Shown piece after piece: positions 9,435 through 17,560 of a stretch of 64,000 nt of DNA. This DNA comes from Anaeromyxobacter paludicola (lineage in GTDB: Bacteria > Myxococcota > Myxococcia > Myxococcales > Anaeromyxobacteraceae). The translations under genes were made by a program, and so were the position numbers. The notes under the pieces are model-generated. The model was not told the DNA's origin, ran no database searches, and worked only from the letters and a program-made list of their open reading frames with translations. How positions within the stretch are numbered: position 1 is the stretch's first letter; each line of letters begins with the position of its first letter. The stretch spans positions 744,001 to 808,000 of the forward strand of contig NZ_AP025592.1 of the NCBI RefSeq assembly GCF_023169965.1, read 5' to 3'.

Positions 9435-9869
9435 CTACACCGGCTGGGCGCAGGCGCGGCAGCGCTTCGCCTCGGCCGGGATGAGCTCGAGGCACTGCGG
9501 GCAGGCCTTGGTGGCCGGCGCCGGCGGCGGCGCCTTCTCGTGGATCAGCGCCTTCACGATGAGGAAGACCACCCAGGCCACGATGACGAAGTCCACGCAC
9601 CGGCCCGCGAAGTCGCCGAGCAGGAAGGGGCCGACCTTGGCGGTGCGCCAGTCGCCCGACGGCACGAGCAGCCCGACGATCGGCATGATGAGATCGTCCA
9701 CCACCCCGCTGACGATCTTGCCGAACGCGCCGCCGATCACGACGCCGACCGCCAGCGCCAGGGCGTTCTGCTTGAGGAGGAAGGCCTTGAACTCACCGGC
9801 GAGGCGCGTGGCGCTCGCGACCGGGAGGCGGGCGGGACTGTGCGAGGACGTCGAGGGTGCCGTTTCCAT
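9435..9869 (-). CDS. mscL: Large-conductance mechanosensitive channel with zinc-ribbon tail
   Basis: 144 aa. Residues 24-60 contain the MscL signature (EFKAFLLKQNALALAVGVVIGGAFGKIV), the first pore helix; a second helix VDFVIVAWVVFLIVKALI follows. Family role: homopentameric inner-membrane channel that opens under high membrane tension during osmotic downshock. Unusual feature: instead of the normal cytoplasmic helix bundle the C-terminus has CPQCLELIPAEAKRCRAC, a CxxC...CxxC zinc-ribbon. It is transcribed toward the etfA gene, and the two stops are 16 bp apart. Confidence 0.92.
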   Translation of the reverse strand: METAPSTSSHSPARLPVASATRLAGEFKAFLLKQNALALAVGVVIGGAFGKIVSGVVDDLIMPIVGLLVPSGDWRTAKVGPFLLGDFAGRCVDFVIVAWVVFLIVKALIHEKAPPPAPATKACPQCLELIPAEAKRCRACAQPV

Positions 9870-9967
9870 GGCGTGAACTGTAGGCGGGCGGGCGGGCGAC
9901 CGCTACGCGCGTTAGGTTGACCCCGAGCGCCCGCGTCGCGGGCCCAACCCCGGAGGGACACCAAGCC

Positions 9968-10177
9968 ATGCCCGGCACCTACAAGAAGATCGAAGTCGTC
10001 GGAACCTCGCCCAACAGCTTCGCCGAGGCGGTGCGGAACGGGGTGGAGGAGGCCGGCAAGACCCTCCACCACCTCAACTGGTTCGAGGTGGTCGAGGAGC
10101 GCGGGGTGATCAAGGACGGCAAGGTCGCGGAATTCCAGGTGACCATCCGGATCGGCTTCAAGATCGAGGGCCACTGA
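9968..10177 (+). CDS. Dodecin flavin-binding protein
   Basis: 69 aa, ATG 9968 with CCGGAGGG upstream. Matches the dodecin family in length and pattern: YKKIEVVGTSPNSFAEAVRNGVEEA, then LNWFEVVEERGVI with the flavin-stacking tryptophan, and EFQVTIRIGFKIE at the end. Dodecins form 12-subunit shells that store riboflavin, FMN or related compounds. It stands alone, divergent from mscL with about 100 bp between them that must hold both promoters. Confidence 0.93.
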   Translation: MPGTYKKIEVVGTSPNSFAEAVRNGVEEAGKTLHHLNWFEVVEERGVIKDGKVAEFQVTIRIGFKIEGH

Positions 10178-10242
10178 GCGACCCGCGGCGGACCTTCCTC
10201 GGTTCCTCCTTTTCGGTCGGCTCTTTTTCGGCTAGAGCCTAT

Positions 10243-10265
10243 GGGCCCGGACGGGTGCCGGGCCC
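10243..10265 (+). promoter_or_regulatory. Perfect leader hairpin upstream of the uracil permease
   Basis: GGGCCCGG and CCGGGCCC form a perfect 8-bp stem around a 7-nt loop. It ends only a few bases before the AAGGAGA ribosome site of the permease gene. It has no T-run, so it is not a typical terminator. It could mask the ribosome site, stabilise the mRNA or be the end of a pyrimidine-sensing leader; no PyrR-type antiterminator was recognised. Confidence 0.4.
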
Positions 10266-10282
10266 CCGACAAGGAGACGTGA

Positions 10283-11575
10283 ATGGCCGTCACGAAGGTC
10301 GACGTCGAGGAGCGGCTCCCGCTCCTCAAGAGCATCCCCCTCAGCCTGCAGCACCTGTTCGCCATGTTCGGCGCCACGGTGCTGGTGCCGTACCTCGTCG
10401 GGCTCGACACCTCGGTGACGCTCTTCTCGAGCGGCGTCGGGACGCTGCTCTACATCTTCATCACCAAGGGCAAGGTGCCGGCGTACCTCGGCTCCTCCTT
10501 CGCCTTCATCGGCGCCCTCACGGTGCTGCTCGGCGTGAAGCCGGGGCAGGTCGCCGACGCGAGCCACATCGCCACCGCGATGGGCGGCTGCGTGGTGGTG
10601 GGCCTCCTCTACATCCTGGTCGCGCTCGCCATCTACAAGTTCGGCACCGGCTGGATCGACAAGCTCCTGCCGCCGGTGGTCATCGGCTCGGTGGTGGTGG
10701 TCATCGGCCTCGGCCTCGCCCGCGTCGCGGTGGACATGGCGACCGGCGCGGCGATCGGCGGCTACAACTCGACCTCCTTCACGATCGCGCTCATCGCGCT
10801 CGGCATCGCCATCTGCGCCGCCGTCTTCCTGAAGGGCTTCCTCGGCGTCATCCCCATCCTCATCGGGATCGTCGGCGGCTACGCCGTGGCCCTCGCGCTC
10901 GGCAAGGTGGACTTCGCGCCGGTCGCCTCGGCGCAGCTCTTCGCCGTGCCCGGCTTCGTCCTGCCGAGGCTGAGCTGGGGCGCGGTCCTCGCCCTCGCGC
11001 CCATCTCGCTCGTCGTCATCACCGAGCACATCGGCCACCTCATCGTGACCAACAAGGTCTGCGAGCGCGACTTCTTCAAGGAGCCGGGCCTCCACCGGTC
11101 GCTCGCGGGCGACGGCGTGGCCACCGCGGTGGCCGGCATGATGGGCGGCCCCCCGAACACCACCTACGGCGAGAACATCGGCGTCATGGCCATCACGCGG
11201 GTCTTCAGCGTGTGGGTCATCGGCGGCGCCGCCGTCATCGCCATCGTGATGTCCTTCATCCCGAAGGTCGGCACCTTCATCCACACCATCCCGGTGCCGG
11301 TGATGGGCGGCATCTGCATCCTGCTCTTCGGGATCATCGGCTCGCAGGGCGTCCGCATGCTGGTCGAGGCCGGCATCGACTTCTCGCAGAAGCGGAACCT
11401 CATCATCGCCTCGGTGATCCTGGTGATCGGGATCGGCGGCGCCCACATCGACATCGGCGGGGTGACCTTCTCCGAGATGCCGCTCGCCACCTACGTGGGC
11501 ATCCTCCTCAACCTGATCCTCCCGCACACCAAGGCGCTCGAGGGCCAGGCCCCCGTCGCCGAGCCGGACGTGTAG
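10283..11575 (+). CDS. NCS2-family uracil/xanthine permease
   Basis: 430 aa, almost entirely hydrophobic with about 12-14 membrane segments. NCS2 hallmarks: QHLFAMFGATVLVP near residue 16-29, YLGSSFAFIGAL near 70, VITEHIGHLIVTNK near 250 (the E-H substrate region) and GGPPNTTYGENIGVMAITRV near 290. Family role: proton-coupled uptake of uracil (UraA) or xanthine/uric acid. The NTTYGENIG form fits UraA-like uracil carriers best. A monocistronic gene preceded by a leader hairpin and AAGGAG. Confidence 0.9.
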   Translation: MAVTKVDVEERLPLLKSIPLSLQHLFAMFGATVLVPYLVGLDTSVTLFSSGVGTLLYIFITKGKVPAYLGSSFAFIGALTVLLGVKPGQVADASHIATAMGGCVVVGLLYILVALAIYKFGTGWIDKLLPPVVIGSVVVVIGLGLARVAVDMATGAAIGGYNSTSFTIALIALGIAICAAVFLKGFLGVIPILIGIVGGYAVALALGKVDFAPVASAQLFAVPGFVLPRLSWGAVLALAPISLVVITEHIGHLIVTNKVCERDFFKEPGLHRSLAGDGVATAVAGMMGGPPNTTYGENIGVMAITRVFSVWVIGGAAVIAIVMSFIPKVGTFIHTIPVPVMGGICILLFGIIGSQGVRMLVEAGIDFSQKRNLIIASVILVIGIGGAHIDIGGVTFSEMPLATYVGILLNLILPHTKALEGQAPVAEPDV

Positions 11576-11602
11576 CGGGCGCCTTCCGGCGGCGGGCGGG
11601 GG

Positions 11603-12628
11603 TCAGTCCCCGGTCGCCGCCGGAGCCGCGTGCGCCGACGGGCGCCGCCCCGAGCCCCCGAGGCGCGCCCGCACGTGCTCGAGCAGGGCGCGCGCCGGGC
11701 AGTCCTCGCCGCAAGCGGCGCGCGTGAGCCCCCGCAGGAGGGCACGGCCCGCGCCGGCTCCGCCACAGCACGCGTTCCAGTGGCAGCGATCGCCGGAGCG
11801 CGGCTTCGGCCCGGTGCTCGCCCCCCGCGGCAGCGCCGCGAGGTCGAGCTCCTCCAGCCTGCAACATCCCGCCCCGCCGCCGAGCTCCACCTTGCCGTCC
11901 ACCCGGACGGTGAGGGCCTCGCCCTCGCGGGGCCCGCCTCCCTGCGGCCGCTCGGCCAGGACCACCAGGTCGCGGAGGTCGGGCAGGTGGAGCCTGGAGG
12001 GCGCCAGCTCGAGCCAGGCGTCGAAGAGGCGCGCCAGGAGCTGCGCGGCCCGGGCCGGGTCGAGCGGGTCGTCGCCGCTCTCCGGGAGCGCCGCCGGCCG
12101 GAACGACAGCTCGGGCACGCCGGCCCGCTCGAACGAGCGGAGCGCGCGGGCGGGATCGGCCGCCACGTGCTCCAGCCCGGCGAGGACCCGGAACGCGACC
12201 GAGCGCGGGCGGAGCCGCCGGGCGGCGCGCAGGGCGCCGGCGCTCGCCGCCTGCTCGTCCTCCCACGGCTCCGCGCCCGCTGCGCCCGGCAGCCGGAGCG
12301 AGACCTCGAAGCGGCGCGCCGAGAGGAAGTCGGCCCACGGGTCGTCGAGCAGCGCGCCGGAGGTGACCACCTCGTTCTCGAGGCGCTGCCCGGGCCGGGC
12401 GAACTCCTGCTCCAGCGCGACCGCCTTCTCGTAGAACCACCGTCCCGCGGAGAGCGGCTCGGCCCCGTCCCAGACGAACCGGACCGGGCTGGGCGTGGAT
12501 CGGAGCACCCGGTCCACCGCGCTCGCCAGCACCCGGAACGGCATCTGGTGCGGCGCGCTGTCCCCGTCCCCGTCTCCGGGCGGCGGGCGCGAAACCTCCA
12601 GGACCACACGCGTCGGCGCGGTCTGCAC
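11603..12628 (-). CDS. Radical-SAM-like protein lacking the cluster cysteines
   Basis: 341 aa from GTG 12628, chosen because AGGGGGAG lies 7 nt upstream; a longer open frame has no such site. The segment FVWDGAEPLSAGRWFYEKAVALEQEF followed by ENEVVTSGALLDDPWADFLSARRFEVSLRL closely follows the anaerobic sulfatase-maturating / SPASM radical-SAM pattern (f.W.GGEP..., .QTNGtLld..w..f). The CxxxCxxC loop that should precede it is absent: there are no cysteines in the first 150 residues. Cysteines reappear only near the C-terminus (CHWNACCGG...CGEDC), like a residual SPASM/twitch region. Probably catalytically inactive or repurposed; partner unknown. Confidence 0.55.
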   Translation of the reverse strand: MQTAPTRVVLEVSRPPPGDGDGDSAPHQMPFRVLASAVDRVLRSTPSPVRFVWDGAEPLSAGRWFYEKAVALEQEFARPGQRLENEVVTSGALLDDPWADFLSARRFEVSLRLPGAAGAEPWEDEQAASAGALRAARRLRPRSVAFRVLAGLEHVAADPARALRSFERAGVPELSFRPAALPESGDDPLDPARAAQLLARLFDAWLELAPSRLHLPDLRDLVVLAERPQGGGPREGEALTVRVDGKVELGGGAGCCRLEELDLAALPRGASTGPKPRSGDRCHWNACCGGAGAGRALLRGLTRAACGEDCPARALLEHVRARLGGSGRRPSAHAAPAATGD

Positions 12629-12807
12629 GGCTCCCCCTCTAAACGAACGTTTCGCGAGACAGGGTCGGGTATCGGGACCGCCCCGTCGAGGTACCTGTTG
12701 GGGTGCCGCCAAGGACTCGACCGGGACCGGTCCGCGGCGCAGTCGGACCCGCTGCCGAAGGAGGGCACCCAGCCCCACATTGCCGAGGTCCACGCGGGAG
12801 GTGCGCG

Positions 12808-13332
12808 ATGTGGGGTCGAGAGAGGCGGGCCGGGAGCTGGGCGGGGGACGCGCTGCTGGGAGCGCTCGGAGGGCTCGCCGCGTCCTGGGTGATGGATCGG
12901 GTCCAGGCGAGCGTGCTCCAGCGGCTCGGCACCGAGGAGACCCGCCGGAGCGAGCGCGAGGCCTCTGGATCGGGGGAGCCGGCCACCTACCGGGCGGCGG
13001 AGGCGCTGGCGCGACCCTTCGGGATCCCGCTCGACGGCCGGCGCAAGGCGCTCGGGGCCGAGGTCGTCCACTACGCCACGGGCGCGGGGTGGGGGGCGCT
13101 GTACGGGATCGCGGAGCACCGGCTCGGCTGGCCGACCCTGCTCTCGGGCGTCGCCTTCGGGGCGCTGGTGTTCGCGCTAGGCGACGAGCTGATCGTCCCG
13201 CTCCTCGGCTGGGCGGGAGGCCCGAGGCGGTATCCCGCGTCGGTGCACGGCAAGGCGCTCGCGGCCCACCTCGTGTACGGGGCGAGCACCGCCGGGGCGT
13301 GGCGGACGCTCTCCGGCGCCCTTCACTTGTAG
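12808..13332 (+). CDS. Predicted small membrane protein (DUF1440-like)
   Basis: 174 aa, ATG 12808 behind GGGAGGTG. A hydrophobic N-terminal helix (GDALLGALGGLAASWVMDRVQ), a polar stretch, then hydrophobic segments GAGWGALYGIAEHRLGWPTLLSGVAFGALVFALGDELIVPLLGW. The spacing recalls DUF1440-type inner-membrane proteins of unknown function; I recognise the pattern only loosely. Its last 10 bp overlap the end of the convergent DksA-type gene. Confidence 0.65.
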   Translation: MWGRERRAGSWAGDALLGALGGLAASWVMDRVQASVLQRLGTEETRRSEREASGSGEPATYRAAEALARPFGIPLDGRRKALGAEVVHYATGAGWGALYGIAEHRLGWPTLLSGVAFGALVFALGDELIVPLLGWAGGPRRYPASVHGKALAAHLVYGASTAGAWRTLSGALHL

Positions 13333-13715
13333 TCGGTGAGGTGGCGCCGGGTGGCCTGGCGGCGCGGCTCGCGCTTCGCCTGGCACTCGGCGCAGAGGGG
13401 CGCGTAGGGCATGACGGCGAGCCGCTTCGCCGGGATCTCCTCCTCGCAGTCCTCGCACAGGCCGAAGTCCTCGGGCGCGGCGTCGAGCTTGTGCAGCGCC
13501 TTGTCCACGAGCGCGAGGAGGTCGGACTGGCCGCGGTTTCGGGCCGAGGCGAGCGACTGGAGCATCTCGGACAGCGCCTGCGCGTCCTCGTCGGCGACGC
13601 CGGTGGTGGCGGGGTCCTGGCGGTTCGGCTCGATCCGGGCCGGACCGGCGCGCACCAGCTCCTCCCGGAGCCGGAGCAGGGCGGCGCGGACGGCGGCGAG
13701 CTTCTTGGGAGTCAT
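13323..13715 (-). CDS. DksA/TraR-type zinc-finger protein
   Basis: 130 aa from ATG 13715. Coiled-coil N-terminal half (MTPKKLAAVRAALLRLREELV...) and a C4 zinc finger CEDCEEEIPAKRLAVMPYAPLCAEC, the DksA/TraR signature. Family role: binds the RNA polymerase secondary channel and alters initiation, often with ppGpp. The acidic tip DxxDA of E. coli DksA is represented by ADEDAQ in the helical part. It lies just downstream of the selenocysteine tRNA on the same strand, with only 22 bp between, so co-transcription is possible. Confidence 0.85.
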   Translation of the reverse strand: MTPKKLAAVRAALLRLREELVRAGPARIEPNRQDPATTGVADEDAQALSEMLQSLASARNRGQSDLLALVDKALHKLDAAPEDFGLCEDCEEEIPAKRLAVMPYAPLCAECQAKREPRRQATRRHLTDYK

Positions 13716-13737
13716 GTATCGGAGCCTCCCCTGAAAT

Positions 13738-13842
13738 TGGCGGTAGAGCAGGGGAATCGAACCCCCCAACAGCGCCTCTCAGCACCATTCACCGGTTTTG
13801 AAGACCGGGCCCGGCACCAGCCTGGGAAGCCCTACCACCGCC
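13738..13842 (-). tRNA. selC: tRNA-Sec (anticodon TCA)
   Basis: Read on the minus strand: an 8-bp acceptor stem GGCGGTGG/CTACCGCC (one G-U), an anticodon stem-loop CCGGT-CTTCAAA-ACCGG with anticodon TCA at 13799-13801, a long variable arm (about 13760-13785) and a T-arm with GGTTCGATT. An 8-bp acceptor, extended variable arm and UCA anticodon together are diagnostic of selenocysteine tRNA. No CCA is encoded. Its presence means the host decodes some UGA codons as selenocysteine; selA, selB and selD are not in this window. End points are good to a few bases. Confidence 0.9.
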
Positions 13843-13883
13843 GGGTTTATGCGGCGGGCGCTCCCCGGTCAAGCGCGGGCTCG

Positions 13884-15509
13884 CTACCTCGACGCCTTCG
13901 ACCACTTGGAGGGGCGGGAGCCGGCGACCGCGGGGGCGTGCTCGTCGCCGTAGGGGTTGAGCCGGTGCCCCTGCCGCTCGTGCGGCATCGCCGCCCGCAG
14001 CGAGCGGAAGTACTGCATGGGCGAGTAGAAGACGAAGTTGGAGACCCGGCTCGTGTAGAGGCAGGCGTAGTCCTCGATCTGTTCGCCGAAGCGCGAGTTC
14101 TCGTTCCCTTCCTTGAAGGTGAGCCCCCAGTAGCGGTTGTAGCCCTCCTCGATCTGGCCCTGGAGGGCCTCGATGCGGGCGTTGGCGTCGCGGACCGCGT
14201 GGCGGAGCTGCTCGAGCTCGTGCTTCAGCTGGCGCCGCTCGGCGTCGAGCTCCTCGCGCGCGCCGGGCGGCAGGGCCTCCCGGTCGAGGCGCCGGTCGAG
14301 GGCGTTGAGGCCGGTGCGGTGGAGCGAGAGCTCGTCGTCCACGCGGGCCCGGAGCTCCTCGAGCCGCCCCAGCTCCGCGAGCCCCGCCTCGTTCCGCTCG
14401 AGCCAGGCCAGCTCCGGCTCGAGCTCCTGCACGATCATGCAGGTGCGCCAGAGCGAGCTGCGCTTGGTGCGCAGGATGTCGCCGTAGATGTGGTCGCCGA
14501 CGTAGAGCACCCGGTCGCCGCCGATCCCGACCAGCTTCTCGAAGGTGGCGAGGTCGCCGCCCTCGTAGAGGCGGCCGCGCTCCAGGCTGCGCGCCTCGCC
14601 GGCGCGGGCGAGGTCGGGACCGACCTCGAAGAGCGGCCGCCGGTCCGCGAAGAAGCCGGGCTTCCCGGCGCCGGTGATGACCACGTCGAAGTAGTTCCGC
14701 CAGCTCGGGTACTCCGGGAGCACGCCGTCGAGGATGTGCGTCATCACCGCGTCGGTGTAGTCGGCGAGCGAGTTGGTGAGCAGGAAGAGCTTCTTGCCGC
14801 CGGAGCGGAGCTTGTGCAGCGCCGGCCCGAGCTCGAGGTCCTTCACGAGGTACCGGGCGAGGTCCCGCTTCACGATCTCCTTGAGCGTCCCGTCGCGGTG
14901 GACGGTGTCGATCGACTCCCGGATGTCCTCGTAGAGCTTCCCGTAGTCCACCCGCTGCCCCTGCCCCTCGAGCAGCTCGATGATCTCGGCGAAGAGCGCG
15001 GCCTCCGGCAGCGCGAAGAGGGTGTCGATCCAGGCGAAGCGCGGCAGCGAGAGGTGGATCTTCTCGTCCCGGTAGAGCCGGCGCATCTCCTCGTGGGGCA
15101 GCGGCCGCCGGCCGTGGTAGCAGCGGCCGCAGTGGTTGTGCCGGTCCATCTTGAAGATGTTCCCGGTCTGCTTGTCCATCACCAGCCCGCGGATCACGAA
15201 CTCCGCGTCGTACCGGATCGATCCGACCGCCGGCGGGTAGCCGAGCTGGGACACCATCCGCGCCAGCGTCAGCTCGAAGGCGAGCTCCTCGAGGTGGCGC
15301 AGCTGGTAGATGGCGAGCGTGTAGTCCATGTCGAACCCGACGAGCTCGACCTTGTCCATCCGCAGGTTGCGGTTGACGAAGATCTGCCGCGCCCGCGGGA
15401 CCTCGCGGTGGCCGGGGTGCGGCCGGGCGAGGAGCGCCTGCAGCTCGGGATCGTCGTAGGCACGTCCGGGGGAGGCGGTCGCGTCGAGCGGGGCAGGAGG
15501 AGTCGCCAT
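13884..15509 (-). CDS. HAD-superfamily 5'-nucleotidase (cN-II/NT5DC family)
   Basis: 541 aa. HAD motif I is VGFDMDYTLAIY (residues 57-68, nucleophile and acid/base Asp), motif II LLTNSLADYTDAVM, and motif IV VLYVGDHIYGDILRTK near residue 345. These and the length match the IMP/GMP-specific cytosolic 5'-nucleotidase family, common in myxobacteria. A long coiled-coil insert (RLEELRARVDDEL...ALQGQIEEGYNRYWG, about 385-470) follows. Family reaction: dephosphorylation of purine 5'-monophosphates. Monocistronic; a tandem repeat lies in its promoter region. Confidence 0.88.
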   Translation of the reverse strand: MATPPAPLDATASPGRAYDDPELQALLARPHPGHREVPRARQIFVNRNLRMDKVELVGFDMDYTLAIYQLRHLEELAFELTLARMVSQLGYPPAVGSIRYDAEFVIRGLVMDKQTGNIFKMDRHNHCGRCYHGRRPLPHEEMRRLYRDEKIHLSLPRFAWIDTLFALPEAALFAEIIELLEGQGQRVDYGKLYEDIRESIDTVHRDGTLKEIVKRDLARYLVKDLELGPALHKLRSGGKKLFLLTNSLADYTDAVMTHILDGVLPEYPSWRNYFDVVITGAGKPGFFADRRPLFEVGPDLARAGEARSLERGRLYEGGDLATFEKLVGIGGDRVLYVGDHIYGDILRTKRSSLWRTCMIVQELEPELAWLERNEAGLAELGRLEELRARVDDELSLHRTGLNALDRRLDREALPPGAREELDAERRQLKHELEQLRHAVRDANARIEALQGQIEEGYNRYWGLTFKEGNENSRFGEQIEDYACLYTSRVSNFVFYSPMQYFRSLRAAMPHERQGHRLNPYGDEHAPAVAGSRPSKWSKASR

Positions 15510-15533
15510 CTCGCGACGAGATAACCCGCGTCA

Positions 15534-15589
15534 GGGTGCGCTACAAGCGCCACCCGCGTGCGGGTGCGCCACAAGCGCCACCCGCGTGC
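15534..15589. repeat. Two tandem copies of a 28-bp repeat
   Basis: Copies at 15534-15561 and 15562-15589 differ at one base (T/C at unit position 9). Each has inner complementarity (GGGTGCG...CACCCG), so each can fold. A partial third copy may follow (GGGGCGCC). They lie between the divergent nucleotidase gene and the small zinc-ribbon gene and may act as a REP-like or regulatory element. Confidence 0.85.
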
Positions 15590-15649
15590 GGGGGCGCCGA
15601 AGGGAGCGCGCGAAGTTGACCGGGGGAGTCGCTGTGGCAGGCTGCCGGG

Positions 15650-15868
15650 ATGGCTCGTCGCGCCCCCGCCACCCTCGAGGATCTGCTGGCCCGCCTGGCC
15701 TCGCTGGAGGAGCGCGTCGGCCGGATCGAGTCGGGGCGGGCGCCCAGGGGCGACGGTCGGGCGGCGAAGCCGCCGGAGCCGAAGCGGAAGGTGAAGCGCT
15801 GCCCGGGCTGCGGCCTGCCGCTCCGGCGGCGCGCGGGGCGCTGTGTCGAGTGCGGCCGCCCCGACTAG
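15650..15868 (+). CDS. Small coiled-coil zinc-ribbon protein
   Basis: 72 aa. An N-terminal helix with heptad character (LEDLLARLASLEERVGRIES), a basic linker, and a C-terminal CPGCGLPLRRRAGRCVECGRPD with two CxxC pairs that would bind one zinc. No family recognised. It ends at the base before the stop codon of the convergent XRE regulator gene. Confidence 0.6.
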   Translation: MARRAPATLEDLLARLASLEERVGRIESGRAPRGDGRAAKPPEPKRKVKRCPGCGLPLRRRAGRCVECGRPD

Positions 15869-16111
15869 CTAGTCGCCGCAGAGCGAGCTGGTGCCGACGC
15901 CGAGCGCCTGCGCGATCGCCACCACCGTGGTGAACGGTGGGTTGCGGCCGCCGCGCTCGATGAGGCTGACGTAGGCCACGGAGAGATCGAGCGCCTCCGC
16001 CAGATCCTCCTGGGTGAGGCCGCGCTTGCGTCGGAGCAGCCGGATGCGGTCGCCCAGCTCTCGCAGCACCTCTCGCCGGGGGTCGCGCTGGGTCTTGGAC
16101 TTCGTGGCCAT
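15869..16111 (-). CDS. XRE-family helix-turn-helix regulator
   Basis: 80 aa, essentially one Cro/C1-type DNA-binding domain: LGDRIRLLRRKRGLTQEDLAEALDLSVAYVSLIERGGRNPPFTTVVAIAQALGV. The recognition helix is SVAYVSLIER. No sensor domain. It is divergent from the M16 protease operon, with palindromes between them, so it may regulate itself and that operon. Confidence 0.88.
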   Translation of the reverse strand: MATKSKTQRDPRREVLRELGDRIRLLRRKRGLTQEDLAEALDLSVAYVSLIERGGRNPPFTTVVAIAQALGVGTSSLCGD

Positions 16112-16129
16112 CAGTGTGCCCTCGGTGGT

Positions 16130-16147
16130 TGACTTGACGTGTAGTCA
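16130..16147. promoter_or_regulatory. Inverted repeat in the XRE/M16 divergent promoter region
   Basis: TGACT and AGTCA arms separated by 8 bp, within GGTTGACT...AGTCAGCC, about 20 bp upstream of the XRE start. A second inverted repeat, GGGTC-TTCTA-GACCC, lies at 16161-16175. Arms spaced about one helical turn apart fit a small dimeric HTH repressor such as the adjacent XRE protein (inference). Confidence 0.45.
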
Positions 16148-16276
16148 GCCATCTGTCGTAGGGTCTTCTAGACCCTCCCCATCGCCGCGTCCACGGACCT
16201 TCGGTTTGAGCGGGCGCCTTTCATCCAATGGACGCGCCCACCGGTCGCCGCTATCTTGCGCGCCCGGAGGAGACAC

Positions 16277-17560
16277 GTGCCTACACGTACACCCGGTCCG
16301 GTCCTGCCGCTCGAGCGCGTCATCGCCCACACCCTTCCGAACGGACTGCGCGTACGACTCCTCGAAGAGCGCTCCGCACCGACGGTGAGCTACTACACCT
16401 TCTTCCAGGTGGGCTCGCGCAACGAGCGGCTGGGGCTCACCGGGATCAGCCATCTCTTCGAACACATGATGTTCAACGGCGCTTCCAAGTACGGACCGAA
16501 GGAGTTCGATCGGGTGCTCGAGTCGCGCGGCGGAACCTCCAACGCGTACACCTCCAACGACCTGACCGTCTACCACGACGACTCCGCCTCCGACGCGCTG
16601 CAAACGATCGTTGACCTCGAGTCCGACCGGATGCGCTCCCTGGCGCTCACCCCGGAGACCCTCGAGCAGGAGCGCCAGGTGGTGAAGGAAGAGCGCCGGC
16701 TCCGGACGGACAACTCGACCTTCGGCCTGATGGAAGAGCAGCTCGAGTCGCTGGTGTTCCTCTCCCACCCGTACCGCTGGCCGGTGATCGGGTGGATGGA
16801 CGACATCGAGCGGATCTCGCGCGAAGATTGCCAGGAATACTTCCGGACCTATTACGCCCCCAACAACGCGGCGGTCTACGTGGTGGGCGACCTCGACCCG
16901 CGCGCCACGCTGGAGCTCATCGAGCGCCACTACGGGGACATCCCCTCCGGGCCGAGGCCCCCGCCGGTCTGCAGCGGCGAGCCGACCCAAAGGGGCGAGC
17001 GCCGGGCGACCATCCGCTTCCCGGCCCAGGCCCCGGCGCTGCTGGCCGGCTGGCGCGCCCCCGAGGCCCGCAGCCCCGACGCCGCGGCCCTCGACCTGCT
17101 CCAGACCTGCCTCGCCGTGGGCGAGTCCTCGCGCCTGCGCCGCCGGATGGTGGAGCAGGACGAGGTGGTCGTCTCGGTGTCGGCGAGCTACGGCTGGCGG
17201 ATCGACCCCGGCGTCTTCCTCGTCTTCGCCGAGGTGGCGCCAGGGGTGAAGCTGGAGCGCGCCGAGCGCGCGCTCTGGGAGGAGCTGGCGCGCGTCGCCG
17301 CCGGCGGCGTCTCGGCGGGCGAGCTGCGCCGGGCGAAGCGGCTCCTGCGCAGCGCGGTCCTGCACGAGCTCTCGACGCACAACGGCGTGGCCCACGCGCT
17401 CGGCCAGTCCGAGGCGCTCCTCGGCGACTGGCGCGAGGCCGGGCGCACGCTCTCGCAGTACGAGACGGTCACGGCGCGCGACGTGAAGCGGGTCGCGGCC
17501 AGCTGGCTCGATCCGACGAAGCGCTCGGTGGTGGTCCTCGAGCCGGAGGGTGTGCGGTGA
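16277..17560 (+). CDS. M16-family zinc protease, active subunit
   Basis: 427 aa from GTG 16277, with GGAGGAG just upstream. Inverzincin motif H59-L-F-E62-H63 and the downstream zinc ligand E139 (in VVKEERRL) are all present, so this subunit is catalytic. C-terminal repeat domain follows. Family role: clamshell metallopeptidase that degrades or processes peptides, related to mitochondrial processing peptidase and PqqG-like pairs. Translation is coupled to the next gene by a GTGA overlap; the two products probably form a heterodimer. Confidence 0.92.
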   Translation: MPTRTPGPVLPLERVIAHTLPNGLRVRLLEERSAPTVSYYTFFQVGSRNERLGLTGISHLFEHMMFNGASKYGPKEFDRVLESRGGTSNAYTSNDLTVYHDDSASDALQTIVDLESDRMRSLALTPETLEQERQVVKEERRLRTDNSTFGLMEEQLESLVFLSHPYRWPVIGWMDDIERISREDCQEYFRTYYAPNNAAVYVVGDLDPRATLELIERHYGDIPSGPRPPPVCSGEPTQRGERRATIRFPAQAPALLAGWRAPEARSPDAAALDLLQTCLAVGESSRLRRRMVEQDEVVVSVSASYGWRIDPGVFLVFAEVAPGVKLERAERALWEELARVAAGGVSAGELRRAKRLLRSAVLHELSTHNGVAHALGQSEALLGDWREAGRTLSQYETVTARDVKRVAASWLDPTKRSVVVLEPEGVR

